Assembly: GCF_014641735.1 (NCBI RefSeq)
Contig: NZ_BMIH01000002.1
Coordinates: 124,001-188,000, forward strand
DNA length: 64,000 bases
Reading direction: 5' to 3'
Origin: Sphingomonas metalli
GTDB taxonomy: Bacteria; Pseudomonadota; Alphaproteobacteria; Sphingomonadales; Sphingomonadaceae
In this document: positions 7,886 through 15,910 of the stretch, one piece after another
Numbering within the stretch: position 1 is the stretch's first letter
How the letters are laid out: every line of letters begins with the position of its first letter
Made by a program: the position numbers and the translations under genes
The notes under the pieces: generated by a model
Database searches by the model: none
Told to the model about the DNA's origin: nothing
Seen by the model: only the letters and a program-made list of their open reading frames with translations

Positions 7886-9231
7886 TTGGTGGCCACCTTG
7901 GCCTTCGTCGCGGCGGCAACCTGCGCCGCGCCGCCGAGCCGCGCCACCGTCTTCAGCGCGTAATAAAGCTGGAAGTCGTCGATGCCCTGCTTCTTCAGCG
8001 CCTCGGGGGTCGCGGCGAAGCGCGGATCGTCCTTCGCGTCCTCCTCGATCGTGCGATCGTCGGCCTTGCCCTCGTTGATCAGATGACGGCGCAGATCCGC
8101 CTCCCGGATGACCGGACGGCTCTTGTAATCGGGGTCGCTGATCTGCGGCACGGCGATATCCGGCTCGATCCCGCCTTCCTGCACCGAATGGCCCGACGGC
8201 GTATAGTAGCGCGCGGTGGTGATCTTGAGCGCGCGATGCGGCCCCATCTCGATCACCGACTGGACCGATCCCTTGCCGAAGCTCCGCTCGCCCAGGATCA
8301 GCGCACGATGATGATCCTGGAGCGCGCCGGCGACGATCTCGGAGGCGGAAGCCGTGCCCGCATCGGTCAGGACGACGACCGGCAGGCCACCCGTGACGTC
8401 GCCCGGAATACGGCTTTCGGCGTAGTAGCGCTCGATATCGGTCCCGCGACCGCGCTGCGAGACGATCTCGCCCTTGTCGAGGAAGGTGTCGGCGACCGCG
8501 ACCGCCTCATCGAGCAGGCCGCCGCCATTGTTGCGCAGATCGACGACATAGCCCAGCGGCTTGCGACCCAGCGCCTGGTTGATCGCCGCCACCGCCGCGC
8601 GCGTCTCGGCGCCGGTGTTCTTCGAGAAGGTGTTGATGTTGATATAGCCGACCTGGCCGCGCACCTCCCACTTGACCGGCTTCTGGACGATCCGCTCGCG
8701 CGCCATCGTCACGTCGATCGGCTTGTCGTGGCCCGATCGCACCAGCGACAGGGTGATCTTGCTGCCGGGGACGCCCCGCATCTTCGCCACCGCCTGATCG
8801 AGCGTCAGGCCATAGGCCAGCTCGCCGTTGACGCGCAGGATCAGGTCGCCGGCCTTCACCCCGGCGCGGTCGGCGGGCGTATCCTCCTGCGGCGCGATCA
8901 CCTTCACCGCGCCGTCCTGCATGCCGACAGTCAGGCCAAGGCCGCCATAGGCGCCGTCGGTCATGATGCGCAGATTGTCGTAGTCGACGCCGGTCTCGTA
9001 GACCGAATGGGGATCGAGCGCGGCGAGCATGCCGTCGATCGCGCCCTTGATCAGCGTCTTGTCGTCGACCTGATCGACATAGTTCGCCTTGATCCGGTTG
9101 AACACGTCGAGGAACTGGTCGAATTCGCGATAGGTGTCGCTATCCGCCGCCGCCATGGCAGCGGTGGCGAGCGGTATCGCCGACATTGCGGCAGCGATCG
9201 CGGTGGCAGTGAGCAGCGGACGACGCATCAT
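7882..9231 (-). CDS. ctpA: Carboxy-terminal processing protease (S41)
   Basis: 449 residues with a signal peptide to about residue 28. Domain order: N-terminal helical cap (DTYREFDQFLDVFNRIKANYVD), PDZ domain (about 98-175, including AGVKAGDLILRVNG), then the S41 core with Ser295 in DAGTASASEI and Lys320 in GERSFGKGSVQ, the catalytic dyad. The C-terminal tail is Lys/Ala-rich. It cleaves periplasmic substrates from their C termini, and in this chromosomal position it usually follows the murein hydrolase activator envC, as here. Starts at ATG 9231 or ATG 9228; both are served by AAGGTCC. It overlaps dsbB by 4 bp. Confidence 0.94.
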   Translation of the reverse strand: MMRRPLLTATAIAAAMSAIPLATAAMAAADSDTYREFDQFLDVFNRIKANYVDQVDDKTLIKGAIDGMLAALDPHSVYETGVDYDNLRIMTDGAYGGLGLTVGMQDGAVKVIAPQEDTPADRAGVKAGDLILRVNGELAYGLTLDQAVAKMRGVPGSKITLSLVRSGHDKPIDVTMARERIVQKPVKWEVRGQVGYININTFSKNTGAETRAAVAAINQALGRKPLGYVVDLRNNGGGLLDEAVAVADTFLDKGEIVSQRGRGTDIERYYAESRIPGDVTGGLPVVVLTDAGTASASEIVAGALQDHHRALILGERSFGKGSVQSVIEMGPHRALKITTARYYTPSGHSVQEGGIEPDIAVPQISDPDYKSRPVIREADLRRHLINEGKADDRTIEEDAKDDPRFAATPEALKKQGIDDFQLYYALKTVARLGGAAQVAAATKAKVATK

Positions 9232-9327
9232 GGACCTTATGGCAGACGGGCGGCCATCCTAACGCCTCCCGCGCGTCGGAGCAAAGCAGCTCTGCGCTGA
9301 ACGGCGGATGACGGCACGCCTTCGTCC

Positions 9328-10518
9328 CTAGCCGATCAAGGCCGCGGCATCGATCGGCTCGCCGCGGCGGCGCAATTCGACGGTGACGCGCGGCTCCTCC
9401 ACCGTCGCGGCGCGGCCGAGCGCGTCGCCGGCGCGGACGGTCTGGCCGAGTACGGCCGAGAGCGGCCCCATGCCGGTGACGAGGCTGGTCCAGCCCCCGC
9501 CATGGTCGATGATCACGATCCGGCCATAGCCTCTAAAATGCCCCGCATAGCGGACGGTCCCGTCGGCGGGCGCGACCACTTCGGCTTCCGGCGCGACGGC
9601 GAAGGTCAGGCCGCGGGAGCGTACGCCGGCGTCCGAGATCTCGCCGAAGCCGGTGACGAGCTGACCTTCGACGGGCAGCCGGTAGATCTGCGACGGCGGT
9701 GCCTCCATCCGCACCTCGCCCACGGCGCGCGGGGTCGGCGCCGGCAGCTGGGCGAGGATCGCGACCACCGCCTGGCCGCGTCCGGCCTCTTCCATCTGCT
9801 CGATCAGGTCGCGGGCATTCTCGCCCAGGGCGAGCGCGCGATCGCTCTCGGTCAGCGCACCCTGCCCCAGCTCGGCGGCCCGCGCACGATGCTGCGCCTC
9901 CACCGCGGCAAGGGCGGCCTGTTCGGTATCGAGCCGCCGCCGCCCGGCCCGCAGGGCCTGCCCGGCCGCGACCGCGCGGGTGCGCAACGCCCGCGTTTCG
10001 GCCACCTCGGACCGGATGCCAGCCGTCCGCTGCCGAATCGCCGGGATGACGGAGGACAGGACGGCACGCAGATGGACGAGATCGTCGACCGATCCCGGCT
10101 GCGCCAGCGATGCGGCAGCCGGCCGCATCGTCAACGACTGCATCGCCGCCAGAAGTCTCGCGAGCGGTGTCTGCTGCTCGGCCAACGCCGCCCGCCGCGT
10201 CGCCAGCAGCCGGGCGACGATCGCGGCGCGAGCCTCCGCGGCCTCCAGCCCAGCCTGCGCCGCCGCGACCCGCTCTGCCAGCCCCTGTTGTTCGGTGGCG
10301 GCGCGGCCGGCCGCATCGCTTTCCATTGCCGCCGCCAGCAGCAAGCGCTCGGCCCGCTGGCTGGCGAGCGCCGCCTCACGTCGGGCGATGGCGAGGCGCT
10401 GGCGCTGCGCCGCCAGCGATGCATTGGCGGCGGGATCGACCGGGATCTGTTGCGCGGCGACGCCTGCCGCCAGAAGCACCGCAACACCCACCGGGATCGC
10501 CCACAGCCGCATCCGCAT
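9328..10518 (-). CDS. envC: EnvC-like murein hydrolase activator with degenerate LytM/M23 domain
   Basis: 396 residues from ATG 10518, which overlaps the rlmH stop by one base (TAATG). It has a signal peptide (1-22), then a long Ala/Gln/Arg-rich coiled coil (about 30-250), then a LytM-type domain (about 280-396). The zinc ligands of active M23 peptidases are missing: the usual HxxxD reads SRGLT (301-305) and the HxH position reads VTV. E. coli EnvC is degenerate in the same places and activates amidases instead of cutting peptidoglycan, so this protein should help septal wall splitting by switching on an amidase. The cognate amidase is not in the window. Confidence 0.86.
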   Translation of the reverse strand: MRMRLWAIPVGVAVLLAAGVAAQQIPVDPAANASLAAQRQRLAIARREAALASQRAERLLLAAAMESDAAGRAATEQQGLAERVAAAQAGLEAAEARAAIVARLLATRRAALAEQQTPLARLLAAMQSLTMRPAAASLAQPGSVDDLVHLRAVLSSVIPAIRQRTAGIRSEVAETRALRTRAVAAGQALRAGRRRLDTEQAALAAVEAQHRARAAELGQGALTESDRALALGENARDLIEQMEEAGRGQAVVAILAQLPAPTPRAVGEVRMEAPPSQIYRLPVEGQLVTGFGEISDAGVRSRGLTFAVAPEAEVVAPADGTVRYAGHFRGYGRIVIIDHGGGWTSLVTGMGPLSAVLGQTVRAGDALGRAATVEEPRVTVELRRRGEPIDAAALIG

Positions 10519-10940
10519 TACCCCTCGCGGTGATAGGGGTGGCCGGCCAGGATGCTGGTGGCGCGGAACAGCTGCTCGGCGAGCATCGCGCGCGCCAGCA
10601 TATGCGGCCAGGTGGCCCGGCCGAACGAGAAGAGCAGGTCCGCATCCGATCGCTCGGCCGCGTCGAACCCGTCCGCGGCGCCCAGCAGGAAGCGCGCCTC
10701 GCGCACCCCGTCGTCGCGCCACCGCCCGATCCGCTCGGCAAAGGCCATCGATGTCAGCGGCTCGCCCTTCTCATCCAGCAGGATGCGGCGGCTTTGCGGC
10801 ACAGCGGGCGGCTCCCTGCCGCCGGTATCGGGCAGCTCGGTCACGCGCGTCGGCCAGATGATCCGCTTCAGATAGCGCTCGACCAGCTCGCCTTCCGGCG
10901 AGCGGCCGATCCGCCCGCGCGCGACGATGTGCAGCAGCAC
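10518..10940 (-). CDS. rlmH: 23S rRNA pseudouridine-1915 N3-methyltransferase
   Basis: 140 residues, the typical RlmH size for alphaproteobacteria. It begins MLLHIVARGRIGRSPEGELVERY and carries the SPOUT-type SAM-binding knot: RFLLGAADGF (about 84-93), LLFSFGRATWPHMLARAMLAEQLFRA, and the conserved end ILAGHPYHRE. It methylates pseudouridine 1915 in helix 69 on assembled 70S ribosomes. It follows rsfS by 2 bp and overlaps envC by one base, so it lies inside the nadD operon. Confidence 0.95.
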   Translation of the reverse strand: MLLHIVARGRIGRSPEGELVERYLKRIIWPTRVTELPDTGGREPPAVPQSRRILLDEKGEPLTSMAFAERIGRWRDDGVREARFLLGAADGFDAAERSDADLLFSFGRATWPHMLARAMLAEQLFRATSILAGHPYHREG

Positions 10941-10942
10941 CG

Positions 10943-11332
10943 TCAGCTAAGGGCGGGCGCTGCCGGCGCGTCGCCGAACGACCACATCCGCTCCAGATTG
11001 TAGAAGGAGCGCACCTCGGGCCGGAACAGGTGGACGATCACGTCGCCAGCATCGATCAGCACCCAGTCGGCCGTCGGCAGCCCTTCGATCCGCGGGCTGC
11101 GGCCGGTCTCCGCCTTGATCCGCTCGGCGAGCTTCATCGCCATCGACGCGACCTGGCGCGTCGAGCGGCCGCTGGCGATCACCATATGATCGGCGATCGT
11201 CGACTTGCCCGCGAGCGGGATCGAGATGGTCTCCACCGCCTGATCGTCGTCGAGCGATTGCAGCACCAGCCGGTGCAGCGCCTCGATCTCGGCAGCGTCG
11301 TTGGATCGGTTCACGGAAGGGGAAGTGGCCAA
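10943..11332 (-). CDS. rsfS: Ribosomal silencing factor RsfS
   Basis: 129 residues. The RsfS/Iojap signature is clear: DHMVIASGRSTRQVASMAMKLAERIK (about 48-73) and DWVLIDAGDVIVHLFRPEVRSFYNLERMW (about 89-117). It binds ribosomal protein uL14 on the 50S subunit and blocks subunit joining when nutrients are scarce. Its first 22 bp overlap the end of nadD and its stop is 2 bp before rlmH, so the three genes are translated as a coupled group. Confidence 0.95.
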   Translation of the reverse strand: MATSPSVNRSNDAAEIEALHRLVLQSLDDDQAVETISIPLAGKSTIADHMVIASGRSTRQVASMAMKLAERIKAETGRSPRIEGLPTADWVLIDAGDVIVHLFRPEVRSFYNLERMWSFGDAPAAPALS

Positions 11333-11943
11333 GGGAACTCCTGGGAGGACGGCCCGCTTGCGAAACGGCGGTGCCAGTCGGGATCACCGGCACGCAGGCC
11401 GGTGGCGGACGTCGGATCGGGGCGGAAGCGCAGCAGCACCAGGGCCGGCAAACTCCACGTCGTCCATCGTTTCGCGGCCGACCGCGGTCGTCGATAGCGC
11501 CGCAGCCAGGCCATCGCGGGGGCCGCGAGGGCACGTGCATCATATCCCGGACGGGCGACGACCGCAATCGGGATCGCACGCGCGATCCCCCGCCAGTCGC
11601 GCCAGCGGTGGAACTGGGCGAGATTGTCGGCACCCATGATCCACACGAACCGCCGATGCGGGTGCCGCCGCTGGAGCCGGCGGATCGTATCGACCGTGTA
11701 GCGTGTCCCGAGTCGCGCCTCCACCGCCGTCGCGCGAATGGGGGCCCGCCGCGCCATCGCCCGGGCGGAGGCGAGCCGTGCCGGGAGCGGCGCCATGCCG
11801 GCGGCCGGTTTCAACGGGTTACCCGGCGACACCAGCCACCAGGCATCGTCCAGACCGAGCGCATCGATCGCCGCGAGCGTGATCCGCCGATGCCCCGAAT
11901 GGGCGGGATTGAAACTGCCGCCGAGCAGGCCGGTGCGGGTCAT
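11311..11943 (-). CDS. nadD: Nicotinate-nucleotide adenylyltransferase
   Basis: 210 residues from ATG 11943, where the family's N terminus begins (MTRTGLLGGSFNPAHSGH); the frame is open 34 codons further, but that part is the parE gene in another frame. Nucleotidyltransferase motifs are the GSFNPAHSGH phosphate loop (9-18), NPLK, GADNLAQFHRW for the nicotinate site, and a C-terminal TSATGLRAG in place of ISSTxIR. It makes deamido-NAD from nicotinate mononucleotide and ATP. The start codon overlaps the parE stop as ATGA, so this essential gene appears translationally tied to a toxin gene. Confidence 0.94.
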   Translation of the reverse strand: MTRTGLLGGSFNPAHSGHRRITLAAIDALGLDDAWWLVSPGNPLKPAAGMAPLPARLASARAMARRAPIRATAVEARLGTRYTVDTIRRLQRRHPHRRFVWIMGADNLAQFHRWRDWRGIARAIPIAVVARPGYDARALAAPAMAWLRRYRRPRSAAKRWTTWSLPALVLLRFRPDPTSATGLRAGDPDWHRRFASGPSSQEFPWPLPLP

Positions 11944-12221
11944 TCGCCCCACCAATTCTCTCGCGCGTTGCGAATGCGCAGCACGTCGATACCGTCCGGA
12001 ACTGTTCGATAGATCAGGATATAGTCGGAACCGGTGATGCTCCACTTGCGCGCATCGCCGCCCAACACAGCACCGGCCCGGGGAAATTCTGCGAGAAAGG
12101 TCGCTGCCTTCATGATACGGGCCAGCAGATGATCCACATACCGCCCGTCGAGCGGTCGATAATAGCCGTCAATTTCTTCTAGATCGCGGCGCGCCTCGAC
12201 CGCCCAGCGGATGAGGTTCAT
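11940..12221 (-). CDS. parE: ParE/RelE-type toxin
   Basis: 93 residues. It opens MNLIRWAVEARRDLEEIDGYY, then has RIMKAATFLAEFPRAGAVLGGDARKW and YILIYRTVPDGIDVLRIRNARENWW, the usual RelE/ParE beta-sheet layout with an Arg/aromatic C-terminal end. ParE members poison DNA gyrase and RelE members cleave mRNA; the sequence alone does not tell which. It overlaps the upstream antitoxin gene by ATGA and the downstream nadD by ATGA, so it sits inside a housekeeping operon. No mobile-element remains are visible at the insertion. Confidence 0.85.
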   Translation of the reverse strand: MNLIRWAVEARRDLEEIDGYYRPLDGRYVDHLLARIMKAATFLAEFPRAGAVLGGDARKWSITGSDYILIYRTVPDGIDVLRIRNARENWWGE

Positions 12222-12472
12222 TCAGCGGCGGCTTGACCGATTTGTTGAGCAAACCAGGCTTCCACCTCTTCCTGCGTGTGGAATTCGCCGCGATCCAGCG
12301 ACTCCTCGGCCTCGTGGATCTTGGCCGCCAGTCTCAGGTCAGCCTCGGCAGCGCGCCGGATCACTGCGTTGACGAACGCCTCCAGCGTCAGGTGCCTCCA
12401 TTCGGCGGCCTGTTCTGCCAGCGCCAGCAATTCCGCGTCGACATGGATAGGCAGAGAGACGGGCATCGTCAT
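12218..12472 (-). CDS. parD: ParD-type antitoxin
   Basis: 84 residues. The N-terminal part (MTMPVSLPIHVDAELLALAEQAAEWRHLTLEAFVNAVIRRAAE) looks like a ribbon-helix-helix DNA-binding domain. The rest (LRLAAKIHEAEESLDRGEFHTQEEVEAWFAQQIG) matches the toxin-binding tail of ParD-like proteins, with the common GEFHTQEEVEAW motif. It should neutralise the ParE-like toxin encoded immediately downstream (4-bp overlap) and repress the promoter of the pair. It starts 31 bp after the proA stop; that gap is the only place for a dedicated TA promoter. Confidence 0.84.
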   Translation of the reverse strand: MTMPVSLPIHVDAELLALAEQAAEWRHLTLEAFVNAVIRRAAEADLRLAAKIHEAEESLDRGEFHTQEEVEAWFAQQIGQAAAE

Positions 12473-12503
12473 AGCATCAACCTATGATCGCCCGACCGGC
12501 TAA

Positions 12504-13766
12504 TCAACCGCGCACCTGCCCTGCCCCGCGGCCGATCCACTTATAGGTCGTGAGCCCTTCCAGCGCGACCGGGCCGCGGGCGTGGAGGCGGCCGGTGGCG
12601 ATGCCGATCTCCGCGCCCATCCCGAACTCGCCGCCATCGGCGAACTGGGTCGAGGCGTTCCACAGGACGATCGCCGAGTCGACCCCCGCCAGGAAGCGCT
12701 CGGCGACCGCTTCATCCGCGGCCACGATCGCGTCGGTATGGTGCGAACCGTGCCGGGCGATATGCGCCATCGCCGCGTCCACGCCGTCCACCAGTGCGGC
12801 CGATGCGATGGCGTCGAGATATTCGGTATCCCAGTCGGCCGCATCGGCGACCGCGATACCCGTCGCCGCCGCCAGCGCCGCGTCGCCGCGCACCTCGCAC
12901 CCGGCAGCCACCAGCGCCCCGACCAGCCCTTCGGCATCGGGAAAGGTGCGGTCGATCAGCAGAGTCTCCATGGCGCCGCAGACCCCGGTCCGCCGCATCT
13001 TCGCGTCGAGGACGATGCGCCGCGCCATGTCGGGCTCGGCCGAACCGTCGACATAGACATGGTTGATGCCGTCGAGATGCGCGAGCACCGGCACGCGCGC
13101 CTCCGCCTGTACCCGCGCGACCAGTCCCTTGCCCCCGCGCGGCACGATCAGGTCGATCACGCCGGAGGCCGCCAGCATCGCGCCAACCGCCTCGCGATCG
13201 GCGACGGGCACCAGCTGCACCGCATCCATGGTCACGCCCGCATCGGCCAGACCGGCGACGAAGGCGGCGTGCAACGCCCGGTTGCTCGCCAGCGCCTCGC
13301 TGCCGCCACGCAGGATCGCGGCATTGCCGCTCATCACGCACAGCGCGGCGGCGTCGGCGGTCACATTGGGCCGGCTCTCGTAGATGATGCCGATGACGCC
13401 GATCGGCACGCGAACGCGCGTCAGCACAAGGCCGTTCGGCCGCGTGCGCGAGTCGATCACCGCGCCGACCGGATCGTCGAGCCCGGCCACGGCCTCCACC
13501 GCGTCGGCGATGGCGCCGAGCCGTGCGGGATCAAGGCGCAAACGGTCGAGGAGCGCAGGCGACAGCCCCGCAGCCTCGCCGCGCGCGACGTCTTCGGCAT
13601 TGGCAGCCAGGATTTGCTCGGCCGCGGCGCGAATCGCTGCCGCGGCAGCGTGAAGCCCGGCACGCTTCGCCGCGGTCGGCAGACCCGCCAGCGCATCGGC
13701 GGCGGCGCGGGCGCGTTCGCCCATCGCAGTGACGATCCGGGCGGGGCTGGTATCGATGTCGGCCAT
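12504..13766 (-). CDS. proA: Glutamate-5-semialdehyde dehydrogenase (gamma-glutamyl phosphate reductase)
   Basis: 420 residues from ATG 13766, preferred over ATG 13784 because AGGA lies 7 bp before it. It is an aldehyde dehydrogenase-fold enzyme that reduces gamma-glutamyl phosphate with NADPH, the second step of proline synthesis. Visible marks are [16 protein letters not shown] (about 128-143), [27 protein letters not shown] and the catalytic Cys263 in [13 protein letters not shown]. It is the first gene of the operon reading left; proB is not in the window. The 92-bp gap to the divergent DUF3667 gene must hold both promoters. Confidence 0.96.
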   Translation of the reverse strand: MADIDTSPARIVTAMGERARAAADALAGLPTAAKRAGLHAAAAAIRAAAEQILAANAEDVARGEAAGLSPALLDRLRLDPARLGAIADAVEAVAGLDDPVGAVIDSRTRPNGLVLTRVRVPIGVIGIIYESRPNVTADAAALCVMSGNAAILRGGSEALASNRALHAAFVAGLADAGVTMDAVQLVPVADREAVGAMLAASGVIDLIVPRGGKGLVARVQAEARVPVLAHLDGINHVYVDGSAEPDMARRIVLDAKMRRTGVCGAMETLLIDRTFPDAEGLVGALVAAGCEVRGDAALAAATGIAVADAADWDTEYLDAIASAALVDGVDAAMAHIARHGSHHTDAIVAADEAVAERFLAGVDSAIVLWNASTQFADGGEFGMGAEIGIATGRLHARGPVALEGLTTYKWIGRGAGQVRG

Positions 13767-13858
13767 GATGGGTCCTGCTAGCATGGCTGCGGCGGCGGCG
13801 CCCAGCCCTGCCGCGCGCCTCTCGCCTCGGGCCCGGCGGGCTGATAGAAGCCGTGGAC

Positions 13859-14926
13859 ATGACGGGGGAAATCGGGGCCGCCGGGGATCTGGCGATGGGG
13901 ATGATGCTGGCGCATGCCGTAGAGCCGCATGACGACGCGCATGGCGGCGGCGCGGGCGGGATCTGCCTTAATTGCGGCACCCGCCGCGCGGGCGAGTTCT
14001 GCCATATCTGCGGCCAGTCCAGCCATGTCCATCGCAGCTTCGGCGCGATCGGGCACGAACTGGCCCATGGCGTCTTCCACTTCGAGGGCAAGATCTGGCG
14101 GACGCTGCCGATGCTGCTCTTCCGACCGGGCGAGCTGACCCGCCGCTACATCCACGGCGAGCGCGCCCGCTTCGTCTCCCCGCTCGCCCTGTTCCTGTTC
14201 ATCATCTTCGTCCTGTTCGCGATGCTGAGCGTCATCGGCGCGCATCTCGAAATGCCTGAAATGGGCTCGCCCGAGGCCCGGAAGGCGAGGATCGAGATGG
14301 AGGCGGCGATCGCGCGCAACGGCGAGCAGCTCGCGCGCCTGTCGCAGCAGCGCGCCGCGACGCGGGACCCGGCGCAGATCAAGGCGCTCGACGGCAGGAT
14401 CGCCGAGAACCGCCGCGAGACCAAGATGGTCGAGACGACGATGGAAACGCTCGGCGTGCCCGGCTTCGAGGGACTCGGGCAGATCCACACGGGCTGGAAG
14501 CGCCTCGACAAAGGGTTGGGCAAGGCGGCGGAGAATCCCAACCTCATCCTCTACAAGCTGCAATCGAACGCCTATAAGTTCGCCTGGGTACTGATCCCCT
14601 TTTCATTGCCGTTCATGTGGCTGATGTTCCCTTTCAGCCGGCGCTTCACCTTCTACGATCACGCGATCTTCGTCACCTATTCGCTGTGTTTCGTCAGCCT
14701 GTTCGGGATCGCGTTGAGCATGGCGGGGCTGTTTGCGATCAGCCCGGGGCTGCTCGTCTTCGTCGCGATGATCCTGATCCCCGTCCACATGTACAAGCAG
14801 CTTCGCGGCGCCTACGGCATCGGCCGCTTCGGCGCGCTGGTGCGCACCCTGCTGATGTTCGTGTGCGCGAATATGGCGCTGGTCTTCTTCGGCGCGCTGC
14901 TCGTGGGTCTGGGCCTTGTAGGTTAG
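13859..14926 (+). CDS. DUF3667 family membrane protein with N-terminal zinc ribbon
   Basis: 355 residues from ATG 13859 (AGAAG lies 8 bp upstream); GTG 13853 and ATGs slightly downstream are possible alternatives. A two-CxxC zinc ribbon ([18 protein letters not shown]) is followed by [57 protein letters not shown], the DUF3667 signature, then a first membrane helix, a charged coiled coil (about 140-215) and three further helices. The function is not known to me. The zinc ribbon faces the cytosol. It stands alone, divergent from proA. Confidence 0.85.
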   Translation: MTGEIGAAGDLAMGMMLAHAVEPHDDAHGGGAGGICLNCGTRRAGEFCHICGQSSHVHRSFGAIGHELAHGVFHFEGKIWRTLPMLLFRPGELTRRYIHGERARFVSPLALFLFIIFVLFAMLSVIGAHLEMPEMGSPEARKARIEMEAAIARNGEQLARLSQQRAATRDPAQIKALDGRIAENRRETKMVETTMETLGVPGFEGLGQIHTGWKRLDKGLGKAAENPNLILYKLQSNAYKFAWVLIPFSLPFMWLMFPFSRRFTFYDHAIFVTYSLCFVSLFGIALSMAGLFAISPGLLVFVAMILIPVHMYKQLRGAYGIGRFGALVRTLLMFVCANMALVFFGALLVGLGLVG

Positions 14927-14958
14927 CCAGAGGCGGCACGAGATCGACTTACCCTGCC

Positions 14959-15026
14959 CCGTTCATGTCGAGCACGATCGAAGGGCCTGAGATCCTTAGT
15001 GCTTCGACTCCGCCCGGCACGAACGG
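14959..15026. repeat. Imperfect inverted repeat, REP-like family C
   Basis: The left arm begins CCGTTCATGTCGAGCA, and the right arm ends with GCACGAACGG preceded by GCTTCGACTCCGCCCG, so the ends pair as an imperfect hairpin. It lies between the convergent DUF3667 and exonuclease genes, where it could work as a terminator. It resembles the GTCGAGCgaaGTCGAG type of extragenic palindrome. Confidence 0.55.
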
Positions 15027-15047
15027 CCAAGCTGATGCCAGTCCCCA

Positions 15048-15812
15048 CTATAGAAGCAGTTCCTGCGGGGTCAGGCGCCCGACATGGCCCCCGCCCCGGC
15101 GACGGGCCATCTCGGTCTCGGCAGTAAAGCGGATATCCGGGTCGCGATCGGTGAGGAAACCGATCAGGCTCTCCTCCTCGATTTCGCGCCATTCCTTACC
15201 GCGGTCGGGCCCGTAGCGGACGCGCGGCAACAGGCCCGGCTCGGACGACCACTGAATCAACTGCTCCACGCTCGCCTCGTTGAGCTGGTCGCGCAGATGG
15301 TGCGCGGTGACATAGGCGTCGGGAAAGGCACGGTGTACCGGCAGGCCGCGCTGATGATCGAGACCCTGAGGGCGCCGCCAATAGCGCAGCACCTGGTTCG
15401 AGAAGCTCGGGCTGTCGGGCCACAGCCGCAGCGCGCACTTCCAGGTGCAGATCCACTTCGCGCCATGGGTCAACGACGGCGTGCAGAACTGCTCCTCGAA
15501 GGCGGCCCGGTGGGCGGCGAGGGCGATGCGGCGCGGCCACGGATCGAGCACCGGCCGGGCCACGTCGTGCCACCAGCGGGCATCGGCGACATCCTCGTCG
15601 CGGATGTGGTGCACGGCCATAGTAATCGGTGGGATCGGCCGGCCCGGATTGACGAGGATATTGCCGCCCTCGCCATACAGTTCCCAGCGTCCGTCCGCGC
15701 CGAGCGCCACGTCCTGCCAGCCGACCTCGCAAACTCCATGGGCGGGCGGAGCGTTGCCCGTGGTCTCGAGGTCGATGACGCGGATGATCGAAGGCTGGGG
15801 GGCGGGAGGCAT
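15048..15812 (-). CDS. DEDDh 3'-5' exonuclease, ExoX-like
   Basis: 254 residues. Motif ExoI is IDLETTG (Asp14, Glu16), and motif ExoIII is HRAFPDAYVTAHHL (His160, Asp165). The ExoII position reads HRAAFEEQF (residues 101-109), with Glu where the family usually has Asp, a conservative but uncommon change. The C-terminal part (ESLIGFLTDRDPDIRFTAETEMARR) resembles the ExoX C-terminal extension. It should trim DNA 3' ends in repair or recombination. It sits alone between DUF3667 (convergent) and the phosphomannomutase gene. Confidence 0.82.
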   Translation of the reverse strand: MPPAPQPSIIRVIDLETTGNAPPAHGVCEVGWQDVALGADGRWELYGEGGNILVNPGRPIPPITMAVHHIRDEDVADARWWHDVARPVLDPWPRRIALAAHRAAFEEQFCTPSLTHGAKWICTWKCALRLWPDSPSFSNQVLRYWRRPQGLDHQRGLPVHRAFPDAYVTAHHLRDQLNEASVEQLIQWSSEPGLLPRVRYGPDRGKEWREIEEESLIGFLTDRDPDIRFTAETEMARRRGGGHVGRLTPQELLL

Positions 15813-15910
15813 CGGGGCCTATGTGGGCGCTCGCAGGCGAAATTGCCAATGCGGTTTGCCGCGCGGGTCGAGCCTTGCCCTCCGCCCCCATCCTCCGCCC
15901 TATTGGCCCG

